A DNA stretch of 64,000 nucleotides from Pseudorasbora parva (GCF_024679245.1 NC_090184.1:8960047-9024046), one strand, 5' to 3'. Shown: positions 12,244-24,524, numbered from the stretch's first letter. Notes: generated by a model from the letters alone, not told the origin. Program-made: numbers and translations.

Positions 12244-13403
12244 GACTACGTTTACATGGACAACAATACTCCGATATTAATCTGATTAAGACAATACTCT
12301 GATTCAGAGGCACCATGTAGACAGCGATTTCTAATGACCTTAATCTGATTAAAGTCATAATCTAACTACACATAAATCGGATTAAGACATGTGGAGTATG
12401 CCTATTTTAGTCGCATTATCGGAGACATGTACACACCTTAATCTAACTATTAATGTCATGTCGGAGATTTCACCGCATTTTGTGACAGGACACATAACGA
12501 CGCACAACAGGGAAGTGCAGAGGGAAGGCTTTGTGGGTTGGAGCCTCTGCCCTTTTTGAAAATTAATCAAAAGTACCCCTTTCAACAATCATCGATAATA
12601 TTGTGGCCAATAAAACAAAATTGGAATTATACTTAATATAACAACGTGTAAAAACTAGTAACAAATGGTGGAAAAGTCGCGTTTATCTTTTACGGATCTG
12701 TCAGTCTGAAATGTCGTTGCCATAAACGTCGTTGCTATGGGCGGTGTGTGTTTTACTTGACTGTTCATTGTGAACACTGCGTCCTCTCTCTCTATTTTTA
12801 TTTTTGTTGTAATTATTAAGCTCATTGTAAAAGTAAAATACAATAAGTTTGTATCTGTAATCGCAAATCAGATGTCAGATAACGCCTGTGGCTCGACGGC
12901 AGGAAAAACAATCCAAACAGTCACGATTTTTAAACCTTTTTCATCATTAATCAAAGATATTATTCTAAATGTAGGCTGTCAATAAGCAGGAAAGAGGGGC
13001 AGTGTCTCTTTAAAAAAAAACAAAAAGAGGCAATACATAATATTAAAAAAATTAATCAACGTAAATGTAGATATAAAACATTATAAAAACGCATGTTTTG
13101 TTATACTTCTTAATGTAAAGTAACACTGTCCAACAGCGACACCCGCAGGTGAAGTTAGCGGGTTAACTGAGCCCATAAAATTAACACACCTGCCAAAGTC
13201 ACGCTATGATTGGATGTTGGAGAACCTAGCGTGGCATTGGGGACGTAATGACGTGACATAATCAATCTATGTTCTATCACATGTAAAACGGGAACATGAA
13301 CGGAGTACTCTAAAAGCAACTCATGTAAACACCTTAATCAGAATATTGTCTTATTTAGAATAAGGTCAATAATTAGATTACTGCTGTCCATGTAAACGTA
13401 GTC
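12244..13403. mobile_element. DNA transposon with GACTACGTTTACATGGACA inverted ends
   Basis: The left end GACTACGTTTACATGGACA is inverted at 13385-13403, giving a 1.16-kb element. The subterminal parts of both ends carry repeated motifs of the type AATCTGATTAAG and AATCAGAATATTGTC. No transposase frame was found, and the superfamily cannot be assigned from the target site. Confidence 0.75.
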
Positions 13404-14410
13404 ATTGTCTCTACCATCATTGTTCATCGAGGTTTTGTTTTTATTATATAAATATGGTATAATATCTTCCAAACCTCGAAAATAAAAATTAAGCAAATAA
13501 ATCAGAAATCACTTGACTCATTTCTTGATATAATAACTCAAAGTTCAGGAAAAAGCATGATGGGTAATGAAACCAATCAGAGGCCTGTGAAATAAGATAA
13601 CCGAAACTGAAACACAAGTCAAGCAAAGAGAAAAGTCTTTACCTTCTTTTTCAGATAGTACATTGTCCAAACTGACAGAATCACATATCCTCTGCTGTCA
13701 AACGACACACTGATGAACCAGGAACCATAGTGAGTAAAACACTCTTCTCCTTAGTTAACTCAACAAAAGACTTTATCGCCTGTTCTCGCTAGTCTCTCTC
13801 ACCATCCCTAAGTGATCTCTTCTATGGAGTCATGATCCTTGCGGACATGGTGAATGAGAGCGGGTAGAGTCCAAAGGGACGGAGGTCAGAAACCATATAT
13901 TGTCCTAATTATGGCATTTCAGCAGTCAGACAACTCTTGCACAAGAATATACTTGTTAGAAATCACTTTCTCAAGACTCTGTCATGTGTGAATAACACAA
14001 TTCAAGCATGCACAGGAAGAAAAGAGAAGAGAAACATAAAGCAACCGGTTCACCGGTAGAGAGATAAAGAGGTAAAGAGTTTTTCGTGCATGCATTTAAT
14101 TGACAACTATAGAAGCAAGTTGTGCTTTCTGTGCAAAACTCACCAATACAATTATAAGGTGTTGCCAAGATGTTGCTTAGTGGTAGTCAAAAAGCTTCCT
14201 CCAAAGGTTTTGTATCTCTCCTTCAATATAAGTCTATAGGACTTTTCAAATGGTTTAATCATCCACCCGGAGGCAATTGTAAACTTGCTTTAGCATGTAC
14301 AGTATTCTGCACATCCGATTTTTCTGAATTTAGTTTGAGCCTCAAATAGGGGGCTTTCCATAAAGGATCTCTTAAAATGAACAAGAGTGTGAGAAACGCT
14401 GTTTCAGAGT
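13404..14410. other. tp73 intron sequence
   Basis: No gene was recognised. A stretch at 13640-13780 resembles unique intron sequence. Neither strand shows an exon with both splice sites that matches p73. Confidence 0.35.
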
Positions 14411-14417
14411 TAACCAG

Positions 14418-14502
<85 letters not shown>
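14418..14502. repeat. (CA)n microsatellite
   Basis: An almost pure CA run of about 85 bp broken by a single CG step. It is the first half of a compound simple-repeat block that continues at 14583. Confidence 0.97.
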
Positions 14503-14503
<1 letters not shown>

Positions 14504-14582
14504 AGGTGTGCCTCATCTGTAAGTCACAACATGCTCTGTTACAAGTTGAAACAGAACAGAAACATTGTTGTGTGTGTGTAAG

Positions 14583-14881
<299 letters not shown>

Positions 14882-14899
14882 AGTATAGAGAGAGTGTAA

Positions 14900-15971
14900 A
14901 TTTGTCAATGTTTAATTTTAGGAAATCTATATATAAATGACTGAATGAATTGTCCATTCAACAAAAATATAATTAAACTAACTGTATAATTATTAAATAT
15001 CAATATATTTTATATATAACTTACAAGAGTACAAAATAAAACCAAAATGACATTCATTCAGACAAGATCAAATTATAAAATAAAGGCAAATTTTAACCAA
15101 AAAGTTGGGCAAGTTGTCACATTCGTTTAAAAAGTAACACAGGCTATACAGGCTTTAGACTATACATTATATTTAATTTATTAATTACATATTTTATACA
15201 TTTGATTTAATATTTGTTTGGTCAAAACAATGCATTTGGGATCTTTTTTTAATTAATTTTTTTTCAGTTGTACTGTTTATATTTTGCTCTAAAGCCTGTA
15301 ATATGCTGTTTAATGACAGGTTCTGTTGTGACAACTTACCCCAAACAGTGCGAGAATACGTGATCTATAAACCGTGTGACAAAAAGCCCATGCACATCTG
15401 TCAGGTCTTACAGTTACACAGATGTATCCGTGGGCTGCAGAAAAGTTTTGGATAGTAACATGTAAAAACAGCACCCTCTGCTGAAAACACAAAGAATTGC
15501 CATTATCTGTCATTATCCTAAACTAAAAATAATTAATTGCAAAATATAATTAAAACCAAAACACTCAAATGTTAAATTTGCTTATTTCAACAAACAACAA
15601 GAACACACACACACAGACAAAAAAAACTTCTGAAATCCCTCAAAAACAACACAAAAGTGCACAGAACGGAACATCAACAGGTGTCCATCTAACAGAAGTG
15701 CTGGAGCTATAGCATCAAAATGCTGAACGGCTTTCTGGCAAGCAGCATAAGACATGATAAAATCACATTGTATATTCACAGGTATTATAATCAAATTATT
15801 ATTTGCAAATCAAGTACAGATATCTATATATGGTGCCATAGGCTATCAAATGATTCAAGTTATTATAATTATTAATAAGTCATCAATAAATAAAATAAAA
15901 TAAAAATAACAGCGAGCAAAGAAAAAATATTGCTCTGGAAAAATCAATCGGATCAGAGACTGCTCACCTAC
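14900..15971. other. tp73 intron sequence upstream of exon 4
   Basis: A+T-rich intronic sequence downstream of the deltaN first exon. No domain-bearing frame or further exon was recognised. Confidence 0.4.
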
Positions 15972-16010
15972 CGTGCTGTAGTAATGAGGCAGGTCACCGA
16001 TACACAGCAT
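15972..16010 (-). CDS. tp73: tp73 deltaN-specific first coding exon (exon 3')
   Basis: The minus strand reads ATG (16008-16010) followed by 13 codons, MLCIGDLPHYYST, ending at a strong donor gtaggtgag. The phase is 0, so it splices directly to exon 4 (SQYSLLSS), as exon 3' of mammalian TP73 does: the mammalian deltaN start MLYVGDP aligns with MLCIGDL. This product lacks the transactivation region of exons 2 and 3. In the family deltaNp73 acts as a dominant inhibitor of p53 and TAp73. The exon needs its own promoter just upstream (minus strand, above 16010). I see no confident TATA box or full p53 response element there. Confidence 0.85.
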
Positions 16011-16260
16011 TGTAACGTTCCCGCTAGGCAGGCAAAAGACAGGGGAGATGCTCCCACTGGTCTGGTCATGTGACCTCACAGAATACACAGGTGAGTTCTG
16101 CAATTCTCAGGTCTTCACGTCTCACCTCTTCACTTTAGATGCTCTGAATTAAACTAAATTGACACAACAACTCCAGGAAAGGTAACGCACTGTGAGTTGC
16201 TTTTTCTGATTTTCCGCCAGTTCTCCTTGCCCTGTCAGCTTCTGGATGCAGCCAACAACA
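16011..16260 (-). promoter_or_regulatory. tp73: Candidate internal promoter (P2) of deltaN tp73
   Basis: Inferred only from the position of the deltaN first exon: transcripts starting with this exon must initiate here or slightly further right. The sequence is less A+T-rich than its surroundings. No transcription start or factor-binding site could be fixed by eye. Confidence 0.35.
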
Positions 16261-16724
16261 AATCTTTGGCCCTCCCACTTTTTGGCCTCATGACTATTCA
16301 TTAACTAAAAAAGCAGGCCTAGACTTGCCCACTTGTCTTTTAGACTATACCATTTTTTTAAAGGGGGATGGTTAGATTGCTTAAGTTTTCCAATTATGTT
16401 TTTCTTATTGATTTTTAAATTAACTACATCCTTTTAAAGTGCTAGACCTCACAAAACAGAGATAACCAACTGGTTGGAGCAATTTCCCATAAGAGCCAAG
16501 TGCAACACTTGAAAATCAATACATTCTTGAAAATGTTTGTCCAAGTCTGAAGTGAACAACCAAAACATCTTAATAAAGAGAAGGAAATCCATATGCCCTA
16601 GAACGGATATTTCACAGAATTCTGGAACCACTGATCAAACTCAAAAATGCACAAATGCAATACACAAGAGATATAATGACTTAATTTAGCAAAAAACATC
16701 ACATTTCACCTCAAAAAATAAATA

Positions 16725-17105
16725 TATATATGCAACGATCAGGCATAAAATGATGATTGAATAAGACTGATTTTCTCTTCATCAAGGCACTTGTTAGAGG
16801 GTGGGATATATTAGGCAGCAAGTGAACATTTTGTCCTCAAAGTCAAGTAAAAGTGTTAGAAGCAGGAAAAATGGGTAAGCGTAAGGATTTATGCGAGTCT
16901 GATAAGGGCCAAATTGTGATGGCTAGACGACTGGGTCATATCATCTCCAAAATTGTGGGCTGTTCCCAGTCTGCAGTGGTCAGTATATATCAAAAGTGCT
17001 CCAAGAAAGGAACAGCGATGAACCGGCGACAAGGGTCCTGGGTGGCAAAGGCTCATCGATGCACGTGGGAAGCAAAGATTGGCCCGTGTGATCCGATCAA
17101 ACTAG
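16725..17105 (+). pseudogene. Tc1-like transposase N-terminal fragment, cut by another element
   Basis: The left terminus-like GCAACGATCAGGCATAAAAT is followed by a plus-strand frame starting at ATG 16871 with [20 protein letters not shown] and then [19 protein letters not shown], the DNA-binding half of a Tc1 transposase. Coding similarity ends at about 17105, where a different repeat begins. No catalytic half was found on the far side. Confidence 0.75.
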
Positions 17106-18007
17106 AGGTCTGCACGGGCTTTAAACTGAAGCCCGACATCGGTCTGTACCCGAGATCTTTTAAACCGACCCGACATTACATTTACATGTTAAGCCCATGT
17201 AAATGTCCGTTTCGCACAGCAAATAACGTGATCTTTTTTGCAATAAATTTGTGGCGGAGGGGAGCGAGGTTTAGCGAGGTCTGCACGAAGTGAGAGAGAG
17301 TCACGAGAGCAGTGGTAAGTAGCCTAGGTCAAGTGCAAATGATAAACACCTCTGTCTGATTGCCATAATTGGCACGGATAGATGGTAGAAAAGCCACAAA
17401 AGAACAAGGACTGAGGGAGAGAGAAGCCGAGGACTCGTGTGTGTGTTCACTGGATGCTCTGGAGAGCCGTGGGGGAAACTGTGTGGATTGTGTTGAGTTT
17501 ATAACGCTGTGAGCACGACGTAGTCTATATGCTTTGAAGTTAAAGAAACGAAATAAAACACACAAGTCTAAGCAGTCTTCTTCCTTCTTTTTATGAACAT
17601 TGTTAAAGTGTATATAAAGATAGTTTGAAACGGTAAACAAATACATGTACAAACGCAGTGGTCGGACAGGAGTGACGGTTTCTGAAACTCAAACTTACAC
17701 TTCAAAAAGTTTATGCAGTGTTGCTAAAGTATTTACACAAATATATCCGTCTCAGTACGAGTTATGAAGGAAGAGAACGGCATCGTCAGTCGATCATAAT
17801 TCTTCCAGAGTGCAGCTTTTACTGCACCATGGAATTAGTGATAAGTTTTCCCTCATTTTTTGCGTTATTCATGGTTAATGTTGGTTTCTGTCATCTGCTG
17901 TGTTGTGACTGAAATAGCGCACAAGAGCGGTAACACATGCCCAAAACAGTTTTGTGACATAAATGATATAGCCTATCACATAATGATAATATACACATTA
18001 TATATTT

Positions 18008-18043
<36 letters not shown>

Positions 18044-18232
18044 AATCTGCGCATGTGCTTCTCTCTCTCACGTGCTCCTGGTCAAGGCAAGCAGGCAAAG
18101 CATGCAAACTATTATATAGCCGATTTATTTTTTCTTAGTTACAAAACCGAGCCCGACCCGAACCCGAGGCTGCTCATTAAACATTAGCCCGAACCCGACC
18201 CGAAAGATTTTCGGGACCCGTTGGGCTAGTTG
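17106..18232. mobile_element. hAT-like non-autonomous element (GGTCTGCACGGGC end)
   Basis: The left end GAGGTCTGCACGGGCTTTAA opens a region whose two ends are rich in inverted GCCCGAC/GACCCG motifs: AACTGAAGCCCGACATCGG on the left, and GAGCCCGACCCGAACCCGAG plus CCCGACCCGAAAGATTTTC on the right. This is the usual look of hAT-derived repeats in fish. Exact target duplications are not clear and the right border is approximate. It interrupts or abuts the Tc1 fragment on its left. Confidence 0.55.
18011..18042. repeat. (TG)n microsatellite
   Basis: A short pure TG run inside the hAT-like element. Confidence 0.9.
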
Positions 18233-19176
18233 TATTTTTTGTACTGGGATTTATGATGGTTCAATTCAAAAATATTTTATAATCAATCATTATAGATAGA
18301 AACAGTAAGAATTGGAAATATTATATTACAGTATCTAATGAGAATCTAAATTTAAAATAATGAAAATTCCAACAACGAGAAACCAAAGGTCCAATGTTCT
18401 GTATTCATTAATGTGGAAATGAGAACTGGGGGAAATGCCAATAATTAAATTAAAGTCACTAAAAGAGGCTTCCTTTACTTTATGCAGAACATCATTTCTT
18501 ATTTCTTTCTTTTGATTTTTAGGTGAAAAGTGACCTTTAGCCATATATCCTGTCTCCACCTATCCATCCATCTCTCCTGCTCTCTGTTTCCCAGCACGTG
18601 TGCCCCAGATGGGAGGCAGTAGCAGGTGTCGTGTTCCTGGCTTGGCTTTTCTCTCTAATTAAGGCAACACAACCTCCCACTACACCCTGCAGTCGTATAC
18701 TCTGGCCTGGTGCAGAGCCCGAAGGGAGGGAAAAAACAGCGCAGGAGAGGGAAAATTGGGGACTGAGGAGGGAATCCTGATGGATAAGGAGGGAAAACCA
18801 ATTCGGTTCAGTATTGGCTGATTTCTTTTTTGTTTTGTTTTTTGTGGATGCGAGGTTGACGGGACATTGCTACTGTATATTCTACCTAAAACTGTTCACT
18901 TCATTTTTGTGCTTCTTGTATAACTATTAGACCTTCAGTTTTGTGTCACCATTTTAATCGAGAGATTACGGGGAATTAATTCGTAATTATGTTTGCATAA
19001 TTGCAAAAGCTAAATAATGAGTAAAATGCAATGAACAAATATAAATACCACAAACATCCTGTCAAGTTTGAGTCTCTTCTCTTTGATTGATTTTACTGAG
19101 AATGTATTGAATGTTTGTAAATCAATAGATTACAGCTGTATTTGCTTGACACTTGAATTTTCCGCCGGCTTCTTAC
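18233..19176. other. tp73 intron between exon 3 and the deltaN exon
   Basis: Mostly unique-looking sequence with a G/C-richer patch near 18600-18780. The small plus frame there has no recognisable domain. Confidence 0.35.
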
Positions 19177-19315
19177 CATGACATTGTCATTCATGTCTCT
19201 CATGTGGTAGACGTCCATGCAGACTTCAGCACGGTTGCTGGGCAGGCTGCTAGAAGCTACCCTGTCCCCTGAGTGTCCTGCCTGAGGAAGCTCAAAATAT
19301 GTGCTGTCTGGCTCA
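19177..19315 (-). CDS. tp73: tp73 exon 3 (transactivation region)
   Basis: This coding exon has acceptor ttgttacag before 19315 and donor gtaaga at 19171-19176. Its first base completes the Leu codon left open by exon 2. The following 46 codons run EPDSTYFELPQ to MDVYHMRDMNDNVM and end in phase 0. EPDSTYF and MDVYHM correspond to the conserved EPDSTYFDLP and MDVFHLEGM blocks of vertebrate TAp73. The linker between them (AGHSGDRVASSSLPSNRAEV) is fish-specific in sequence. It is used only in TA transcripts, which give residues 20-66. Transcripts from the deltaN promoter skip it. Confidence 0.93.
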
Positions 19316-19552
19316 CTGTAACAAGACAAAGAGACGGTGTGTGAATCAAAAATGAATTATATAAGCAAGTCCAGCTTGTATTTAAAGGTCATGTAAAGAA
19401 ATGAAAATAACAAATTGCAGTTTATCTTAAAATAACGCACATTAAACGCTACTAATATCAAAACGTGTTGCTGATAACATTCATTAAATTATAAATGTAA
19501 CCTAGGGGTTATCTAGGTTTGTTTCTGTTTTGGTGGTTTTGTCACGTGTTTA

Positions 19553-20006
19553 AGGGTGCTTTCACACTGGTATCTTTGGTGCGCACCCGGTTACGATTGA
19601 CGTCAGAGTTCGGTTGGTTTGGATGATGTGAACGCGGTCTTCCGAACTCGGGTGTGCAGCCGTGAACCATACCGGAGTCCGCTTAAAAAGATGGTCTGGG
19701 GTTCGGTTCATGTGAACTCTGATATGGACCGTTGCTGATGTGAACACAATCGTACTAAATTGAAATGAAGGTTCAAAAACAAAAATATAAAAGTGATGGG
19801 AGCAATGTTATGCGTTTCGCCACCTTCACGCTCACGGTCGTTACTAAGCAACCGGGAAAACAGCGGCTGCTTTGATGACACAAACGAACCCCGATCGGAA
19901 ACCAAATAATATAATATGAACACAGTCCAGCAGGGCAGGGGGAGGGGGGAGCAATCGAACTTGTGTTTTCAGTCCAGGCAATCGAACCAAGTGTGAAAGC
20001 ATCCTA
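19553..20006. mobile_element. DNA element with GGGTGCTTTCACACTGG inverted ends
   Basis: The left end AGGGTGCTTTCACACTGG and the right end CCAAGTGTGAAAGCATCCT are inverted copies about 450 bp apart. Inside are further GGTTCGGTTCATGTGAAC-like palindromic motifs. It lacks coding capacity and is similar in end style to the innermost element at 59688-60633. Confidence 0.75.
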
Positions 20007-20244
20007 AGTTGTCTTTTTCATGGTTTGATTATTTTTTCACACCTGTTTTTTCATTCAGTTGATTGGTTTGTCTGTGTATTTAAGCTCTGGGTTTCTTTCT
20101 GTTCGTTGTCTGTTCTCGTCTTGTTTTAATCGGTTGTTCTTTTCTTGCTTTTCCAGTGTTCTGAGTATTTAGATTAGAGTTTTTGTAATAAATATGATAT
20201 TGCTGCATTTAGATGCGTTTCCTTATAATTTGCAACCCGAAAAC

Positions 20245-20895
20245 TGACAGGGTTGAATAAAGTTACTTTTAAAAGTAATGCATTACAATACTGCATTACT
20301 CTCTCTAAAAAAAGTTGTGTAACTTGGTTACTTTTTATGGGAAGTAATGTGTTTTGCTACTTTTGCGGTACCTTTTTTCACCTGGACTAAGGACTAAGTA
20401 AACGTAAGGACTGTTCGCATCAAAAGGCTGAAGAAATTGCAAATTCACGCCTGTAGAGTAGAGGGCACAGCTCAAACAAACCTTTCAGCTGTGCTGCCGT
20501 TCAGGATTGCAGAAGAATAGGACGCAGGAGCAGAAAGTTCAACACTCTTACTTCAGCAATAAAAACAAAATGAAACACAAATATGATGTTTAAGTCATTT
20601 TTGCTTATTCGTATGGTTGAGTTGGATCATAAAAGGTCAGAGCAAAGACATTGGTTAAAAAAATGAGATTAAATGCATAAAGTGTATGTGTAGTTTAACA
20701 TATTTAACTATTGAGTTTCCATTTTATTGTTTTTATTACATTTTTGAAGAATACTGAATCTGTTTTCGTCAAGACGAGTAAATGCATGCTCACATTGCAT
20801 GGAGACAGGAGAGCTGTCAGTCAGTAAATGGGAAAGCAAAGTAGCATGAATTTAAAAGTAAACTGTTACTTTTAGGTACTTGAAAAAAGTAATCT
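20245..20895. mobile_element. hAT-like repeat (AAAAGTAATGCATTAC type)
   Basis: The left part has AAAGTTACTTTTAAAAGTAA and TGCATTAC. The right part has ACTGTTACTTTTAGGTACTT and GAAAAAAGTAATCTGAT. The same motifs form the outer element at 49.05-50.48 kb. It is noncoding and its borders are approximate. Confidence 0.6.
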
Positions 20896-20896
20896 G

Positions 20897-21667
20897 ATCA
20901 AAGGAGTAGTTCACTTTAAAATGAAAATGACTCCATGATTTACTCACCCTCAAGACATCCTAGGTGTAATGACTTTCTTCTTTCTGATGAATACAATCAG
21001 AGTTATATTAATAAACATCCTGATGCTTCCAAGCTCTGTATTCAAATTATGAAGAAAGTATAACGCCTCTCACAGTTCTAATTGTTACACTATATCGGTC
21101 AAGTAACACTTTTTCTGTTGTTTGAATACGGAAGGCGGTCCACCGGAAGCTAGATATTTTACATTATAACTAGGGCTTAATAACGCATAGGCAAATTCAT
21201 TTTAACGGCACTCATTTTATTAACACACAATTAACACAACGTGCATTTTCTGTTTGATCTGTAGCCCATAGTTGGAGAAACTGAGATGAGCCATAGATGT
21301 AAAGGATGCAGTAGCAAACATTAATAGGGAAATAAAAGGGTTAACATTACTATTCTGAAACAAGTGCAGTTATAGCCTACATAAGCGACCATATTTTCTG
21401 TTTAACTTTTATTAGACTCCAGGTCGGAAAAAAAAAAGTGCGTTTTACACTGAGCACATTCTCTGCAGTCAGAGCACGATGCACTGAAGCTCACTCTCAC
21501 TCATATCCGTAAATCATTAACACCATCACCACTTACAGTAAGATGTGTTTTATTCAACTTAATACATTACAATCGGCTAAAATGAATACACAGATTGCTT
21601 TTCTGAACAAGAGCGCTCCCGAGTCCGTGTTTCTCACTGCTCAAGTGAATCGTGGCACAGTTCGGTG

Positions 21668-21698
<31 letters not shown>

Positions 21699-22797
21699 TT
21701 TTGTGAATTGTGGGGACATCCCATAGGCGTAATAGTTTTTATACTGTACAAACCGTATTGTCTATCCCCTTACACTTCCCCTGCCCCTAAACCTACCCAT
21801 CACAGGAAACATTCTGCATTTTTACTTTTTCAAAAAAACTCGTCCTGTATGATTTATAAGCATTTTGAAAAGTGGGGACATGGGGTAATGTCCTCATATG
21901 TCACCCTTTTCTGTAATACCTATGTCATACACATGTCATTATACACATTTTTGTCCTGATATGTCACAAAAACAAGCACACACACACAGAGAGAGAGAAA
22001 GAATACCGGCAGTTCAAAAGATAGCTCGCATCTCTTAAAGGGGCCACACTATATTCCTACTCGTGGAATATGGACGTCCTCCAGGTATGGTGTGGTACTG
22101 GTGTGCTCCCAGGTCCGCATGACAGTTTTCACATTACCAATTCATACAAACTGTGCCCTGTTCTGAGCTAAACTGCCAGTGTAAAAACTTCCTTTATTTA
22201 TATTCTTAAAATTTGAGAAATCACTGATTATTCAGAATTTTTAATCTTAGGCTTAAGAGACATAAACAAGTTCTTTGAAAAACATCTGTGACCTTTGATA
22301 CATGTCTTGACTTCATGCTCTGAGTATGGTTTCACTAATAATAATGTACATTTGCATAAAGCATGCATATTTGTCCATACCCATGTTGATTAGAGTATTA
22401 AAAAACTATTTTAATAAAATTTTCTAATTTAAGATACATTTACAACTGATAAAATTGTGCGATTAATCACAATTAAATATTTAAATCGATTAACAGCCCT
22501 AATTATAACATGTTAAATATGGATATTCTTCTTACACAAACGCATCAATTCACTTTAGAAGGCCTTTATTAACCCTCCAGAGCCATGTGAATTACTTTTA
22601 TAATGGATGGATGCACTTTCTTGAACTTCAAACTTGTGGGCCCTGTTTACTGCCATTATAAAGCTTGGAAACATCAGGATATTTATTAATATAACCATTG
22701 TGTTCATCAGAAAGAAGAAAGTCATATACACCTAGGATGTCTTGAGGGTGAGTAAATCATGGAGTCATTTTCATTTTAAAGTGAACTACTCCATTAA
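20897..22797. mobile_element. Long-inverted-repeat DNA element, itself invaded
   Basis: The left arm, beginning AGGAGTAGTTCACTTTAAAA and running through TGATTTACTCACCCTCAAGA, is inverted at the right, ending TTTAAAGTGAACTACTCC. The arms match over roughly 150 bp and include a shared TTTCTTCTTTCTGATGAA block. The middle holds a second element (21174-22502). A short relative lies at 40424-40602. Confidence 0.75.
21174..22502. mobile_element. hAT-like insert with AGGGCT ends
   Basis: The left boundary TAGGGCTTAATAACGC and the right boundary CGATTAACAGCCCTA are inverted. It interrupts the preceding long-inverted-repeat element. Inside, 21664-21990 is a separate common cyprinid repeat (TGTGGGGACATCCCATAGGC through GGGGACATGGGGTAATGTCC) that begins and ends in CA microsatellite. 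Confidence 0.6.
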
Positions 22798-22860
22798 GTA
22801 ACTTACATTATTTGTAATAAATGCACAGCAAAAATGCACGTAACTGCCGGGTAAACTCAC

Positions 22861-22956
22861 AGGGTACTCCACAAGTGTTCAAAGGTTGTACCCTCATCAG
22901 CGGTGGATGACTGGGACATCTTGGATGTTGGACAATCCACCGCAGGGCAGATCACA
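22861..22956 (-). CDS. tp73: tp73 exon 2 with the TAp73 start codon (coding part 22861-22919)
   Basis: The acceptor tggttttcag lies before 22956. After 37 bases of 5' untranslated sequence, ATG at 22917-22919 opens MSQSSTADEGTTFEHLWST, and the exon ends two bases into the next Leu codon at donor gtgagt. Joined to exon 3 it reads FEHLWSTLEPDSTYF, the conserved transactivation helix (Phe, Trp and Leu in the FxxxW-L pattern that contacts MDM2 and coactivators in the p53 family). The start is at the same place as in mammalian TAp73 (MAQST...TTFEHLW). Upstream, the intron contains the DIRS insertion. Confidence 0.95.
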
Positions 22957-24276
22957 CTGAAAACCATATACCAAACAAGGGTTACAAGAGGTGCATGCAT
23001 ATAAAAGCATATGTAACAAACAAAACCATCATTAAAATCACTAGTTACAGTCAGTTACATACAGTACACAATGCAACTGTAACTAAATATGCAATATAGC
23101 ACACATGGACTTTAGTACAGTGGAAGAAAAATAAGGTCATCTGAAAATAACATCTAAATTTACTTTTAAGTCAAAAATATTATTTAATATAAACCTAAAT
23201 ACAGTCAATGATGTCATCAAAGCTATTTAAGGTAACAATTGCAGGTTATAACTTTCCACAGTGAAGTACATTTTTGTCTGGACAGGATCTTGACAGTATG
23301 AATCACCATCCACTTTTTTGAATGGGAAGAAACATCTTGTGTTAAATTTAAAAAAGGAGGTTTTAAAATGGCATGAGGGTAAATAAATCATAATCTTGAT
23401 TTAAAGGTGAACAAGTCCTTACAAATATTTTGAAATTGGTCTAAAAAAGGTTAATTTTAATGTTTTAAAATCACAGTCAAAATTATTAAATAATAAATAA
23501 AAACTCCAAATTATATTTAATACCTATATAATGATTATAAATTTTAAATCACAAAAGTTATGCATTAACGTACCCAGTAATTTATAACGGACCCCGATTC
23601 ACAAGAGAGAGTGCATTATAACTCATACTCTGTCAAATAACTCTTAAAACTGCATCACTGTGTAGAAATTTAACACACACACAGGATTCGATTTAAAAGT
23701 TATTTCCACCCTGCTGCCCAATGCATCTTCTGAAGTTTGAATCCCAGCAGACTTTGAGGCTGATGCACAGATTCAGAATAAAGATGCCAAGCTTGACGTG
23801 TCCAAACCTGCAAAACTGTTCCACAGTGACCACATACTTCCTCCCATCATATTACTCACAGGAAATGAGGGCTAGAACAGTGTCTCCTAACCACAGAAGA
23901 ACAAGTTAACAGAGGAAGGGAGTCTGTTACAGTTGTTGAGCATCTGAAATGTCAAATAGGCTACTATAACACATCCATTTCACAGAGTCACAGAAACTAA
24001 GAGCAGCAGGTCGGGTTCTGTAATTTAATTTGCAATATGTTGGTCATGACTTTGTAATCAAAAGATTTGAAGGTAGGGAAAATAAATATATATATATATA
24101 TTTTAAGATAAAGGGCTAATACCCATATTAAATATACATCAATCTTAATGTATTATTACTAAAAATATCAGCATGCCTTATTTTTTGTGGATGATAATTA
24201 AAGTAGCTATTTTAAACACGATTAATGCACAAGTAAATTAGATATACATTTGAAGATGACAATCTTTTATTGTTAT
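22957..24276. other. tp73 intron 1 sequence left of the DIRS insertion
   Basis: A+T-rich, with no gene recognised. A (TA)n run lies at about 24089-24102, 170 bp from the DIRS left end. Confidence 0.4.
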
Positions 24277-24452
24277 TTCCCTATCTCGAGGGAACTTCGA
24301 GCTGCGTCGAAACGCTAGGGGACGCCTCTGCGTGCCATGTCATGAAGCACTTGTGTAATCAGTCCAATAGCGGGACGATACGTCACGGGCGGGTGACGTC
24401 ATCGACCAGGAAGCTATAAAGCATGCCCGGACCAAACAGTCACTAGCTTCTG
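24277..24452. repeat. DIRS left inverted terminal repeat
   Basis: The outer extension 24277-24300 begins TTCCCTATCTCGAGGGAACT. From 24301 the sequence is the reverse complement of 29395-29546. A TATA-like CTATAAAGCATG (24413 onward) lies about 110 bp before the gag start and may belong to the element's promoter. Confidence 0.93.
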
Positions 24453-24524
24453 TGTCTTCACAAAGCGCTCTGTGTGATATTGTATGTCCATTTATTGTGT
24501 GTGTGTCAAAGAAAACGAAAAAGA

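Noticed and set aside
18598..18780. 60-codon G/C-rich plus-strand frame
   Set aside because: It is antisense to the tp73 intron, short, without similarity and not bounded by splice sites.
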